From: Eudorina sp. 2006-703-Eu-15
Taxonomy: Eukaryota; Chlorophyta; Chlorophyceae; Chlamydomonadales; Volvocaceae
Assembly (NCBI GenBank): GCA_003117195.1
Contig: BDSI01000025.1
Coordinates: 514,898 to 578,897, forward strand
Length of the DNA stretch: 64,000 nt
Direction: 5' to 3'
A program made the position numbers and the translations under genes. Below the pieces are notes generated by a model, which worked only from the letters and a program-made list of their open reading frames with translations, ran no database searches and was not told the DNA's origin. The first letter of the stretch is position 1, and each line of letters begins with the position of its first letter. Positions 40,788-51,290 of this stretch are shown here, piece after piece.

Positions 40788-42137
40788 TCACTCAGCCACG
40801 TTGGCGACAACCTCCAGGTGGCGGCGGGGGTCCAGGTACCGGGCAAGTGTGCGCTCGGATCTCATCTGCCCGAGAACCAGCAGCTCAGCTGGGGAAGAAC
40901 CAGCCTCTTCAGCGTGCTGCAGCGCCCCGCGGCGGAAGCTGTGGCAGGTCTCCCCGCCGTACAACCCGGCACCCTGCAGATGCTGGCGCAAGCGCAGCGA
41001 CAGCGCGGCGCTGCTCAGAGCGCTCTCCACGAAGCAGTCCTGACGGTACCCCAGCGGCCGAAACAGGTACCCATGGACATCGTGGCCCCCACGCCGACAG
41101 AAGCCGAGGTACAAAGCAAGCGTCCGCACAAAGCAGAGAGCCGGCTCTGGCTGCGGGTGCAACCGCACGGGGGGCGCGCGCCGCCCCTGATAGGTCTTAG
41201 TCCCGAGCTGAGACACCACGAGGTGGAACTCAGGCGGGTAGGGCACCGAAGGCGATAACACCGGGAGGGGAAACCCCAGGTAAGGAGCCCGGTGATCCGC
41301 GACGTCCCGGAAGTCGCCCAAGCTCAGACGCCCGCAGTCGTGACCCCTCGACGTAGTCAGCCACATGAACTGGAAACAAAGCAGGTCGCGCAACAGCACC
41401 AGCCGAGCGATGCCGGAGGCTTGGGAGGCCAGGTCGTACAGGCGCACCGCTAGGCGCCAATACTTCGCGTAGGTCAGGTCGTACAGGCGCACCGCTAGGC
41501 GCCAATACTTCGCGTAGGTCAGGGGCACCGCCGAGCGCTCCTGATACCCGGCAGACCCAGCCTGGCGTACGTAGCCTCGGCGATACAAAGTCACGTCGCC
41601 ACACAAGCAAGGGTTGCCCACACCGCTAGAGGCCTCGTATGGCCCGCTGCGGCCTATCAAGTCGAATTGAGTGGACAGAAACGAGAGCTGCCCGAGCACG
41701 GCACTCGGACTAGGCCTGCCGGTCGAGTTTCGCCCGCGATGGACCACGGACCAGTGCTGCTCCAGGTACACCAAGACCTGGTCGGGCGTGCAGTTGCTCA
41801 AGTCCCGCCCGCCACCGTACTCCCTAAGCCACAGATCCAACTCCTGCATGGCGCTGTGCATCCGCCGCTGGGTGCTGGCAGCATGCCCCTGGTCTTGAAC
41901 GGCCCGAACGGCGGCCAACCCCGTGGCCATGTAGGGCCGCAGCATCGGCGTTGGCAGCGGCGCCACGGTGCCGGCCCGAGGATGGCGGGCTTCGGTCAGC
42001 CGGACCCCCGCCAGGGTGGTCCCGGCGGGTGGACCCGCAGCCGGCGGGGAAGGCCCCCCGGAAGCAGCGACGCCAGGCGAACCCGTTGTCGATGCCGCCA
42101 CCAGTCGTACCGCGCCCGTTGGACCCGCCGTTGGCAT
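40788..42137 (-). CDS. Tyrosine recombinase of the retrotransposon
   Basis: 449 codons from the ATG at 42137-42135 to TGA at 40790-40788, opposite to gag/RT. The C-terminal half carries the recombinase signature: Arg in LTTSRGHDCGRLSLGD (about residue 263), His-x-x-Arg in CHSFRRGALQHAEEAG (about 398) and Tyr in TLARYLDP (about 433). The N-terminal core-binding part includes QRRMHSAMQELDLWLREYGG. It would integrate circular cDNA by site-specific recombination, without target duplication. A 45-bp in-frame tandem duplication repeats TYAKYWRLAVRLYDL just before the catalytic Arg region and may or may not be tolerated. The N-terminal 60 residues are low-complexity. Confidence 0.92.
   Translation of the reverse strand: MPTAGPTGAVRLVAASTTGSPGVAASGGPSPPAAGPPAGTTLAGVRLTEARHPRAGTVAPLPTPMLRPYMATGLAAVRAVQDQGHAASTQRRMHSAMQELDLWLREYGGGRDLSNCTPDQVLVYLEQHWSVVHRGRNSTGRPSPSAVLGQLSFLSTQFDLIGRSGPYEASSGVGNPCLCGDVTLYRRGYVRQAGSAGYQERSAVPLTYAKYWRLAVRLYDLTYAKYWRLAVRLYDLASQASGIARLVLLRDLLCFQFMWLTTSRGHDCGRLSLGDFRDVADHRAPYLGFPLPVLSPSVPYPPEFHLVVSQLGTKTYQGRRAPPVRLHPQPEPALCFVRTLALYLGFCRRGGHDVHGYLFRPLGYRQDCFVESALSSAALSLRLRQHLQGAGLYGGETCHSFRRGALQHAEEAGSSPAELLVLGQMRSERTLARYLDPRRHLEVVANVAE
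41429..41520 (-). repeat. 45-bp in-frame tandem duplication in the recombinase gene
   Basis: Two identical copies of a unit containing GTCAGGTCGTACAGGCGCAC are adjacent, adding 15 residues. They are identical at nucleotide level, so the duplication is recent. Confidence 0.85.
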
Positions 42138-42235
42138 CAGAAAACAGGCCCGGACCTGCGGTGAAACAGCGGGGAGCCTTTTTTCGCCCTCCTCCCCCGA
42201 TCCGGCGAGAAATTATCGCAACAAATTATCGCAAC

Positions 42236-42307
42236 GGGGGGGTCGTCTAATGGGAAAGACACTGGCATTCTGTCCAGAGATCGGCGGTTCGAATCCCCGT
42301 CCCCTCA
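42236..42307 (+). pseudogene. tRNA-like sequence (Gln/Glu-type) within the retrotransposon
   Basis: Exactly 72 nt. The 7-bp acceptor stem GGGGGGG/TCCCCTC includes two G-T pairs. The D arm is GTCT-AATGGGAA-AGAC. The anticodon arm is CTGG...CCAG with an irregular loop, and a B-box-like GGTTCGAATCC lies at 42286-42296. The T stem has two mismatches and the anticodon loop has the wrong length, so it is a degenerate tRNA or the head of a SINE rather than a working tRNA. CTG would be the best-placed anticodon. Confidence 0.5.
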
Positions 42308-42533
42308 CCGCCGTGTGATTAGGCGGGTCTGGCGCGGTTTCCAGGACAGGCAATCCTGGCGCGCTGGTAACCTGGTGTAGTGGCCGGTGTGGCTGCGTGA
42401 CCCCCCCGCGGGTGATGGAGGATGGGTGCGCAGTCCTTGGTAGGGGTTGATGAGACGAGGCACCTACGAGCTATCTGGGCCCGTTGGAACACCCGGTCGG
42501 GATACGGGTCCACCTTGTAACGGTTAAAAAAAA
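42236..42533 (+). mobile_element. Possible tRNA-derived SINE nested in the retrotransposon
   Basis: The tRNA-like head is followed by about 215 bp of unrelated sequence and an A-run (GGTTAAAAAAAAA, ending near 42533), the layout of a SINE. It lies between the recombinase start and B2. No target duplication was identified. Confidence 0.3.
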
Positions 42534-42677
42534 ATTACGCCCCTATTCGGACCATGTTCGGCATCTAAGCAGACGCGAGAGGGGCCGCGCCCATTTGCGC
42601 CGCCTAACCTACCCTCAATTCGAGTGGACGGGTCGAGTCGGTCCTGCCGTACGCAAGACTCATGCTCTAGCTTTCCA

Positions 42678-42806
42678 GGCGAAGCGAGGGGCTACCGGAT
42701 AATACGCACACCAGCCGTGAAGAAGAGGATTCCGGTAGCGCTTGTAACGTCAGGAAAGGCGTCGCCCAAACTACTTTAGTAAGCGTACGGTAGGAGAGAT
42801 TACACT
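42678..42806 (+). repeat. Split direct repeat B2 (right terminus)
   Basis: 129-bp copy of B1 ending GAGAGATTACACT and marking the right end of the element. The host flank then reads TAAGCAATTACTGG. Confidence 0.95.
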
Positions 42807-42896
42807 TAAGCAATTACTGGAGCGGTCGAACCGTCGACCTCTGAGCGTATCAGGTGAAGGCGGAAATAAATAGCATTTGTGACGATAATTGCTTAA
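42806..42896. mobile_element. Tiny TTAA-flanked inverted-repeat element at the insertion border
   Basis: TTAAGCAATTA at 42806-42816 is mirrored by TAATTGCTTAA at 42886-42896. TTAA at both ends with inner GCAATTA/TAATTGC would fit a piggyBac-type MITE of 91 bp. Its first T coincides with the last base of B2, so the retrotransposon inserted exactly at its edge, or the symmetry is chance. Confidence 0.35.
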
Positions 42897-44979
42897 ATCA
42901 ATGTTTATGCGTTGCAGCTATGCGGAGCTTGGGCCAATAGGGTTGCCTTGGGTAGTTGGCATTCCTGGCGGGGCCGAGCCGAGCGAGGCCACGCGTCTGC
43001 ACGGGCGAATTAGTGTACGGAATGGAGGGCGAATTGTTCTGTGATGGCGACGTGGGCCTGGGTCGGGCGAAGCGCGACAAGGAACCTGCCAGCAGTTAAC
43101 CAGGGCGCGTGACAAGGAGCCAGCAGCCAAATCCGTTCTCGTAGCCTTCCGTACAGTTTCATGCATACGCGGTCTGCTTCCACGCACAACGGCAGTTTGT
43201 TCGCAAGAAACTGCCTATCTCTACGGGTATCACCAACATACGACGTACGTCACGACGCCACTCATACGACGCTGCTGCATGCATGCAACCCACAGCAGCA
43301 AACAACACCGCATGAAATCACGCAAATCCCTGTCATTTCCCGGCCCCACCGCCACTGATCGCAGTACCCAGCAGATATCCGTCCACCTCCGCCTACTCCG
43401 CCGTGTGCATGACCACCTCGTGATGGTGGCAACATATACACCTCCCGTACAACAACCTTCACATTCCCCGTCTGAAGGTACCTGTTGCACATCGCACACG
43501 CCGGTATGACAGGTGTCTTCTACTTCCCGTCGCCTACATCGCCTGTTACACTGGACTTCGCTTCTCGCAGCATAGTTGTCTTATACACACACGCTGCCGT
43601 GCCTACCGTCAAGCAAACTACCTTCAAGCAGACGAATACCGTACTTACTGAGCGATGATGACCCGTGGGGTCGCGTCTTCATTTCATCTTATCACAATGC
43701 GACTGTTTTATAATTCCTACTATTTGGTAACTTCAACCAAAGCGCCACGCATTAACGCACGCACCAGTTCCCATGCATCCCCACGCCAAGAAGGGGGCAC
43801 CCAGGAAATGGCTTCCCAAGAATCCTCCCAAGTCCGGTTACGGTCACCCACACTGCGTGGCAAACCACCACGTCAGCAGCCTGCCACGCTGATGACGCAC
43901 GCCACGCACCGCCGTCGGTGACCTCCCTCCCCTCACCCAAGCGCAACAGCCCTGCACAAGAAACAAGATCGCCGCCATCACCACCACTGCCAGCTTTAGT
44001 GACAACATAGCCAAACCCGGAACGGCGGTATTGCCCCGGACCCCTTCCCCCTTCCCTCCTACATACACACACACACACACACCAGCAGTCTTCTGCAAAC
44101 GAGAAACGGGCGCGCGCCCTTTGTTGAGAGCGAGGGGACAGAGGCCCCTTACGCCCCTCTCCCCCGTGTCTGGGGGCGACTGCTTCGGCGGTCTTTCCGT
44201 TAGGGTTGGGTTAGCAGCCATTGTCCAAACGTCGGGCCCGGTCAGATATGTAACGATACACACACACACACACGCACAAACACACACACACACACACACA
44301 CGCGACGTCCCTTTTGGGTTGTCACGACTTGACAACCAACCAACTTCCTGACAATCGCCTGAATACATCCGGGGGCCCGGTGCATTCATACAGTCCGCAC
44401 CGAATCCATATACAAATTTAAAATTCAAACCTCGTTACAATTTACAATACAAATCAGGATCAAAAATTGACACACCTGCCATTCACGTGTTTTTTTTGGC
44501 ACGGCCGGGGCACCTGCCATAGTCCCCACAGGTCCACACCTTCAGTCCAAGCAATGCAAGCCCTCTTCACAGGCAAGCAAGCCCGTCCCGGGCACGCCAT
44601 GCCATCCACACAAGGTCATCATCCAGCGTCCGAACCGCCCACTGCTGGGTAGTCAAGCTGTGTAGTCGTAGACCCGAGGCAACCGCCACCGCGTGCTGAG
44701 GAACCGACAGCTCCCCGCCGGCTCGTGCTGAGGCGCTAGCTGTCAGTCAGGTAACCCGACTCTCATCCTCCGTCGTCTCGATCGCACATTCTCGCCAGTT
44801 CATATACCCCCCCCCCCGCCTGGCAAATCAGTCCTCAGCAGGTCGCAGTAGTGCTGCTGCTAGCCGCCACACGCCACAGACCTCCATCATGCAACCGCCT
44901 GCATGCATGCAGCTCCGGCGCGTCATCGCAGCGGCAGGTCGGTAGGTGCTCCGCAGCGGCAGGTCGATAGGTGCTCACC
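42897..44979. other. Intergenic region with CA microsatellites
   Basis: No exon is supported. It contains (CA)n runs at 44061-44083 and 44250-44301. Two reverse-strand TGTAA motifs (44435-44439 and 44442-44446) are candidate poly(A) sites for the CRAL-TRIO gene, about 540 bp past its stop. Confidence 0.6.
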
Positions 44980-47900
44980 TCATTTCCCGCCCCCCGCGCC
45001 CACCTCGGCCGTCGCTCCGACAACAACAGCCGACGCAGGCTGGGGCGGTGAGGTCGTCGGCGAGGTGGTCGAGGAGACCTCCACCGCCGCGACTGCATGG
45101 ACTGGCGGCGGCTGCTGCGGCGGCTGTTGGACGCCCTTGGGTGCGTCGGTCACCGCCGCCGCTGCCGCTGCTGGGGGCTGCTGCTGCGGCTGCGGCTGCT
45201 GCTCCTGCGGTGCGGCTCTGTTGGCCAGTCGGTCCATGGCCTTGCGGTGGGCCTCCTCGATGGGGTGCCAGTCGCCCTCGCCGCCCAGCTCGCGAGGGAG
45301 GAGCTGCGCATGGGCGGGGGTGGGGTGGGGAGGAGGGCGGTGAAGGGGGTTTGCGCGCCGCGCAAGGGAGAGCATGGGTGGGGGGCAGCGCGGCGTCAAC
45401 GCCAACGCGTCAGCCAACCGGACAACAACTACACAATCGGTGATTTTTTTCGCGATTTATTGATTGGACCAGGTTTCAAGCTGCGCGCACGTGTCACCTC
45501 CACCCACGTGGGTGTGCGGGCGGCCGTGTCGTACCTTGAGGTCAAACACCTTCTCGAACTCGTCGTGGGCGTGCTTGGCGAACACAAAGTTGATCTTAGT
45601 CTTGGTGACCGGGTCCACCTGCCGCCGTACAGTGTCGTACAGTGCCATCGGGTCATGTACTCGTACGGGATCAGATGCGCGGCGTGATGGGCAACTACAG
45701 GTCCCCTTGTGTCTTATGCGCCACGCCAAGTGACAGTAGGCCCGCCGTGACCACCTACGCCTCCTCGCCTGTCCTCAGGTTCAGGGAGGGGCCTACATCG
45801 CCCCTGACGGGGCCCGCTCTTTGAGGTACATCGCCCCATCAAAATTTGAGCTCTCGACGTACGACGTCGCGGATGTACGTACATTCCAGGGCACCTCGGG
45901 ATCCCTCCCCATTCCATCTCTCCGGCCGACCGTCCCCCGCGACCCCGCGGCAACAATCTCCCCGAGCCCCCGGGCTCGTATGCCACGGCCCCCCGGGCTC
46001 GAATGCCATGCCCCACGCAGCCCACGATGATGGACAGACAGACTCACAAAGGGGCTGACCGCCCGCCACAGCGCGTAGAAGGCCATGGGCGCCTCGAACA
46101 GGAAGAGGCGACCCAGGCGCTCGGGGTCTTGTGGAGGAGGGGGAGGGGGAGGGGAGGAGGGAGAGGGACCGCAGGTAGAGGGGGGTCCAGGGCTTATTCG
46201 AGTATGCTTCGCAGGTGAAGTACATACAAGAGGGGTAGTGGTTAGAGATTGGGTCGCAGGCGGCGGTCAGGAGAAATGCGGTCAGTGAGCCCGTGCGGCA
46301 TGTACTGGGTTCTGCTAGTCCTGCGGCGGCGCCGCGCGCGCGCGCGTCAGGATCCGTCGCCGTCGGGCGCCGTGGGGTCAGTCCAGCAGCGATGTAGCCT
46401 AGCGCCGGAGATCTGAGCTGCCACTGCCCCGCAGCGCAAGCGCTTCAGGCGCCTCCGACCGTCCCCTGTCCAACCTGATGCCCCCCCTGTGGGGTCTCGT
46501 GCCTCTGCCCCGGCCCTGGCCGTGGCCCTCGCCTCCCATGCGCCCTCCGCCTGCCACACACAGCCCGCCCTGACCCGCCAGCGACCCGACCCCGCACTGC
46601 CCCCCGACCACCTACAGTGGTTTTGCAGCAGCTCGAACATGACCTGGAGCGCAGTCAGATCCGCGTTCTTCATACTCAGGTCTGTCCAGGGAAGGCGGGG
46701 GGTTGGGTGGGTACAGGAAATTGGTACACACATCAAACTGCGCTGCTGCCAGAAACGGCGGGGGTGGTGTCGCGACCCGGGGGAGTGGAGGTGTGGGGGA
46801 AGGGAGCGGGGGGGGGCCGCGACAGCGAGAGCTCGGGAGGCGAAAACAACGGGACGGACGCCGCCGGCCAGCCCGCCCCCCCGTCCGGGGAAAAAGAGGG
46901 TTCGCTGTAGTCCCCCCGGGTCGCAATCTTCCACGAACGAGATGGCACCCGCTTGGGCCCGGACATTTGCCTCCCGCTCCAACTCGAACCGACTCACGGG
47001 TAAGTCCATGCAGCTGCTGCACCCGCTGGGCCTCAACTGTACTCCCCGCCGGTTCTACCCGCCCCACACCCGCCCCAGTCATCGAATAACTTCCACGCGC
47101 CGTCCTATCCCCCCCCACACACACACACGGCCCCCCCACCCCCACCCATCCAGGGCGCATCCCACCCTCTCTACCCGAGCTACAACCCACCCCGCTCCAC
47201 CCGGGACCCAACCCACCCCACCAGGGCCCCAACCTCCACCCATACACCAGGCAATCCGGGGCGCATCCCCCAAATCCAAACCCCGAACGCCCCCATTCCC
47301 CGTGCACCTCAGGTACCGGTACTCACTCCGCAGGTCAAACACGCCCGTGAACTTGCCGTCCCAGTCCTCGTGCGAGTTCCTGAGGGGCGGGGAAGGGAGG
47401 GATGGGGAGAGGGAGGATATAGGAAATTGGTAGAAGGGAGGGGGAAGGGAGGGTATAGGAAATTGGTAGAAGGGAGGGGGAAGGGAGGATATAGGAAATT
47501 GGTAGAAGGGAGGGGAAGGGAGGATATAGGAAATTGGTAGAAGGGAGGGGGAAGGGAGGATATAGGAAATTGGTAGAAGGGAGGGGGAGAAGGAGACGCA
47601 CCCAGGCCGGGCGGAGTGTATGTGCGTATGTGTGTGTGTGAGTGTGTGTGTGTGTGTGTGCGTATGTGTCTGTGTAGAGGAGGGGATGTTATTGCGACGG
47701 GGTTCGACAGCAACAGCAGAGAGAGACCGACCGCAGGATGGGATCGGGTGCGGGTTGGTGGTGTGTGTGGCCGTGCGCCGCTCCTGAAAGGGAGTCCACA
47801 GCAGCACGCGGGGAACAGACTGGCCTTGCTGACGAACACGACTGACGTCTGGCATCACCGAGGAAGGTCAGGTCAGGTCAAGGATCAACAAGCCAGCAGA

Positions 47901-50900
47901 GTGCTGCTCGCTGCGACCGCCGCCCAGCCATCCACACCGCAGTCCGTCAATCGGCCCCTCAGCGCTGCTCGTCTGCCTGCCTGTGCTTCTCTAGCGGCCC
48001 TGCTACCGAATCGTATTGTGTGTGTATATATACATACATAGAATCCGCCACGTGTGGTACCGATGCCGTGCCTGCCCGGTCCACCCAGCCCTCCCCACGC
48101 CCCCGAGGGTCTCGTTTCATCTCCGCGCCCGACTCGGCTCCCCACCCAGCCGCCCATCCATGCCCGGCGCACCCCCTCCAAAGCGGGTCCTCAACCCCCC
48201 CCTGCCTCCCCAGCCGCCCGCCCAACCGGCTCCCACCGGGCCCCCACCATCCACCCGCCCCTCCCCCTTCCCACCCACCCACATACACACCCACCCGATG
48301 GCCACCGCTGTGTCCAGGGCGTAGATGCAGAAGGCCATCGCGTCCTCCTTGTTCTCAAACTTGCGGTGCCGGGAGCCCACACCCAACACGATGGGCCGCC
48401 CCGACCTGTCCAGTCCCTGCAGGAACACCTGCGCGCCGGCGTGGGGCAAAGGGGGAGGAGGGGTATTGGACATTGGTAGACATATTCAAAGGGGGGGAGG
48501 AGGGGTATTGGACATTGGTAGACATATTCAAAGGGGGGGAGGGGTATTGGACATTGGTAGACATATTCAAAGGGGGGGAGGAGGGGTATTGGACATTGGT
48601 AGACATATTCAAAGGGGGGGAGGAGGGGTATTGGACATTGGTAGACATATTCAAAGGGGGGGAGGGGTATTGGACATTGGTAGACATATTCAAAGGGGGG
48701 GAGGGGGGTATGGATTGGGGAACCGATACGTGGCACAGGAGTCAATACGCGACCCAAGTTACTTACCATACATACCTGAATTGTGCGCTCACTGTTACCT
48801 CGGGCGACCGCGTCGCCGCCGGACCCATCCCGGACCAACCAACGCGCGACAGCACGAGGACGGACCACACCCCAGACAGCACAAATTATCGAGAACGTAG
48901 TACTCACCTGCGCAAATGGGACGAAACGCGGACGGACGGCGAGGCGAACGGAAGATGTGAGTTGCAACAAAGGGCAGACAAACGGCAGGCAAAGTCAAAG
49001 GTTAAAGTAAAGAAAAAGAAGAAAAGAGCACGCAAACCCGGCGGCGACGCGGCGAAAGAGGGTGGGTCCAGGAAACGGCAGACGGAAATAGCAATGCAAG
49101 AATGTACGGGCGTACGGGTGTACGGAAGGGCGACATCGCAGACGGGCGTAGGGTTGGCAGGCACAGAAACAGGAGTTCCGCAATCAGGGAGCAATCGGTG
49201 ACCGCGGGGGTGACGCAAGAGGGCCGGGTGGCGGACCGGGGTGATCGGCTCCCCACCAGCCCGGCCGGGCGCGCGCGGCCTCACGCATGAGAGGCCTTGG
49301 GCGCAGGGGGTGGCGATCGGGGGTGCGTGCGCGTGTGCGGTACGGCGGGTGGCGTGCGGGCGGTGGGGCGGCGGGGCGTAGGGCGGTGACGGGGAGGGTT
49401 GGTGAGGGGCGGGAGGAGGGGCGGCGCGAGGGGGTGAGGGTGTCGCCATGGGTGGGTGTGGGGGAGGCGATGGAGCGGCATGCGGGGGGGGAGGGGGGAT
49501 GTAATGGATTGGGTAGACGTGTTGGGGCTGCGCTGATTTCGGGGGGAAGGGAGAGGGGCGGGTTGCAGAGAGGCAGCCGCGTGCAGGAGAGGAGCGGGAA
49601 GGGGGTTGTAAAATAGAACGCGGTGGAACGCGGCACGAACTGCGGTTGCTGGCGGCAGCGGCGCAAGGACGCGATGGAGGAGGCGGTGACGGTGCCTGGA
49701 TCTCGCCCCCCCCCCCAGGAGCGGCGGCGTCCAGTTTGGGAGGGCGAGGAAAGTGTGTGGGAGAGGTGAGTCAGGTAGCCGGGAGGTGAGGGCTGCCTGC
49801 ACGGTGCGCGCAGAATCGCCAACCAAAGGCACAGGCCATCGTCGTCGCTCGTCGGGCATCGCGTCTCCATGTCCGACATGATCCGACCATGATCGCGACC
49901 GGCGCAAAACTCCATCGCCCCATCAAACAGCCCCGCCCCGCCGCCCCTCGACTACGGCAAAGTATACGCTATGGATTGTGCTGTGGGCGTCTGGAGGGCG
50001 GAGGCGAGCCAGCGGACGCCCGGAGGAGGAGGAGCGCCAACGTGGGGGTGGGGGGTGTCGTCGCTCCTCACCCAGGGGGGGGGGCACCCCGGGGGGAGGG
50101 GTCGTCGCTCCTCACCCAAGGGGGGGAGGGGCCGCACCCCCAGTAGGGGGGCCGGCACTGCCGCTCACCTTCTTGTGCGCCAGGTTGACCTGCACCCCGT
50201 GGTGCTGCTCCTCCACGGGCCGACCCGGACCTCTCCGCCAGGCGATGTGCTTGTCGAGCATGGCAGCGGCGGCCTGGACGCCCGGGTCGGGTCGGGTCGA
50301 GCCGTGGGAGGGTGTTGGTTTTGAGGGGGAAGAGATAAGAAATACAGAAGGGCTGTGGGGGAGAAACAGAGCTCGGAGAAACAGAGCTCGTGATCGTGAT
50401 CTGGGTCGGGGGCCGCTCGCGGACGTCACTGAACCGGGGGAGGGTGACCGGGGTGCCAGCTCCCTTGGGGTTTGGGCGAGTGGTGAATTATCGACGACGT
50501 TCGCTTGCCCGAGTCGCCGAGCGGCGGTTTTGTGCGGCAGGCATCAAGGAGTGTGGCATTAAGGAGTGGGTAAGCTGGGCAAGGGCACAGCCCGGGATGA
50601 TTCCGCCGGGTCCAGATAGACGAACTGGACTCGGACAGCTCTCTTAGAGCGAAAGGGTTGGCTTACGTGTAAGTGCAAGTCACCTATAATGCGGGTACTA
50701 TCCAAGGCATTGATATGCATATGATGTCAGTATGTCGTTCAGATGCCAGGAGAGCTTCCCGTTGTTGCGGTCACACAGGGGTCACCATTGCTTCTTAACG
50801 TTTCATGGGCGACGCACCTTTATATCGCCTTTCCGAGCTACGAGCCATCGCTTTAATAGTTTGTCCGTTAGCCCTTCCTCATAAGCGTCGAGCAGCACTT

Positions 50901-50979
50901 GATTGGCATCGTGTGGCAAGTGCTTGCGGAGCTCTTCAAAGTCCCGTGGCGTTGGGACGTAAGGTGGATGGGGAGACAT
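44980..50979 (-). CDS. CRAL-TRIO (Sec14-like) lipid-binding protein
   Basis: The exons on the - strand, in transcript order, are 50979-50818, 50273-50169, 48428-48295, 47379-47327, 46681-46616, 46127-46048, 45618-45535 and 45303-44980. All phases agree, giving 335 residues. The N-terminal helical domain has FEELRKHLPHDANQVLLDAY, LLKRWLVARKGDIKAAAAML and DKHIAWR. The lipid-binding CRAL-TRIO domain has VFLQGLDRSGRPIVLGVG, DWDGKFTGVFDLRNLSMKNA, LQNHYPERLGRLFLFEAPMA, FYALWRAVSPFVDPVTKTKI and LLPRELGGEG, the full Sec14 sequence of landmarks. The tail is Gln/Pro/Ala-rich. Such proteins move phosphatidylinositol or other lipids between membranes. No signal peptide or GOLD domain is present. One acceptor (46128, CAAG) is not preceded by a strong tract. 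Confidence 0.9.
47397..47590. repeat. Intronic minisatellite, about 36-bp unit, five copies
   Basis: Tandem units of GGAAATTGGTAGAAGGGAGG plus GGGAAGGGAGGATATA lie in the intron 47380-48294 of the CRAL-TRIO gene. The GGAAATTGGTA core also occurs in the dispersed repeat family R1. Confidence 0.9.
48450..48715. repeat. Intronic minisatellite, about 42-bp unit, six copies
   Basis: Units contain GGTATTGGACATTGGTAGAC then ATATTCAAAGGGGGGGAGGA, with 3-bp length variants. The array begins about 22 nt upstream (in transcript sense) of the acceptor of exon 48428-48295, so it supplies the pyrimidine tract. Its core is related to family R1. Confidence 0.9.
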
Positions 50980-51290
50980 TTAATAAATAAGGCTGAGGCT
51001 ACTTACAGGCGTGCAAGACAACGAAGACGTGCGGAATGTCTGGTCATATACATAAAACCGGGAAGAGCTAATGACTGTTGCTGATAAGTAGTGCATTACA
51101 TACGTTACACAGTACTCGTCGGGCTATGTCGACGTCGTTCGAATCACAGAAATAACACCGTACGCATTCGTCGTTCAACGTCCGCCAATGCTGCGTGGGG
51201 CTCCACGCCTCCCGTTCGTGACGTAGCAAGAAAGACGACGTCACCACCTTGCTCCCAAATTTACACACATACCCGCAACACGCTGAACCT
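50980..51290. promoter_or_regulatory. Shared bidirectional promoter region
   Basis: Only 311 bp separate the start codons of the - strand CRAL-TRIO gene and the + strand M16-like gene, so both promoters and 5' UTRs must lie here. Composition is less GC-rich than the surrounding genes. I see no certain TATA box or other named element. Confidence 0.55.

Larger units (their letters stand above)
31001..42806 (+). mobile_element. Kangaroo/PAT-like tyrosine-recombinase (DIRS-order) retrotransposon, full length by termini
   Basis: Its structure is A1 (31001-31212), internal region, B1 (40202-40330) joined to A2 (40333-40544), recombinase region, B2 (42678-42806). These split direct repeats are the hallmark of PAT-like elements. 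Coding content on + is a gag-like ORF and an RT-RNaseH-methyltransferase ORF; a tyrosine recombinase is on the - strand, an orientation known from Kangaroo of Volvox carteri. No integrase or LTR of the Ty1/Ty3 type is present and no target duplication is visible, as expected for recombinase insertion. A1/A2 differ at 2 positions and B1/B2 look identical, so insertion is recent, yet gag is broken by an inverted duplication. Length is 11,806 bp. Confidence 0.93.

Noticed and set aside
48908..48998. Possible extra CRAL-TRIO exon (VRPRFVPFAQ)
   Set aside because: There is no AG acceptor upstream of it on the - strand, and exon 50273-50169 joins 48428-48295 directly in phase to give HKKVFLQGLD.
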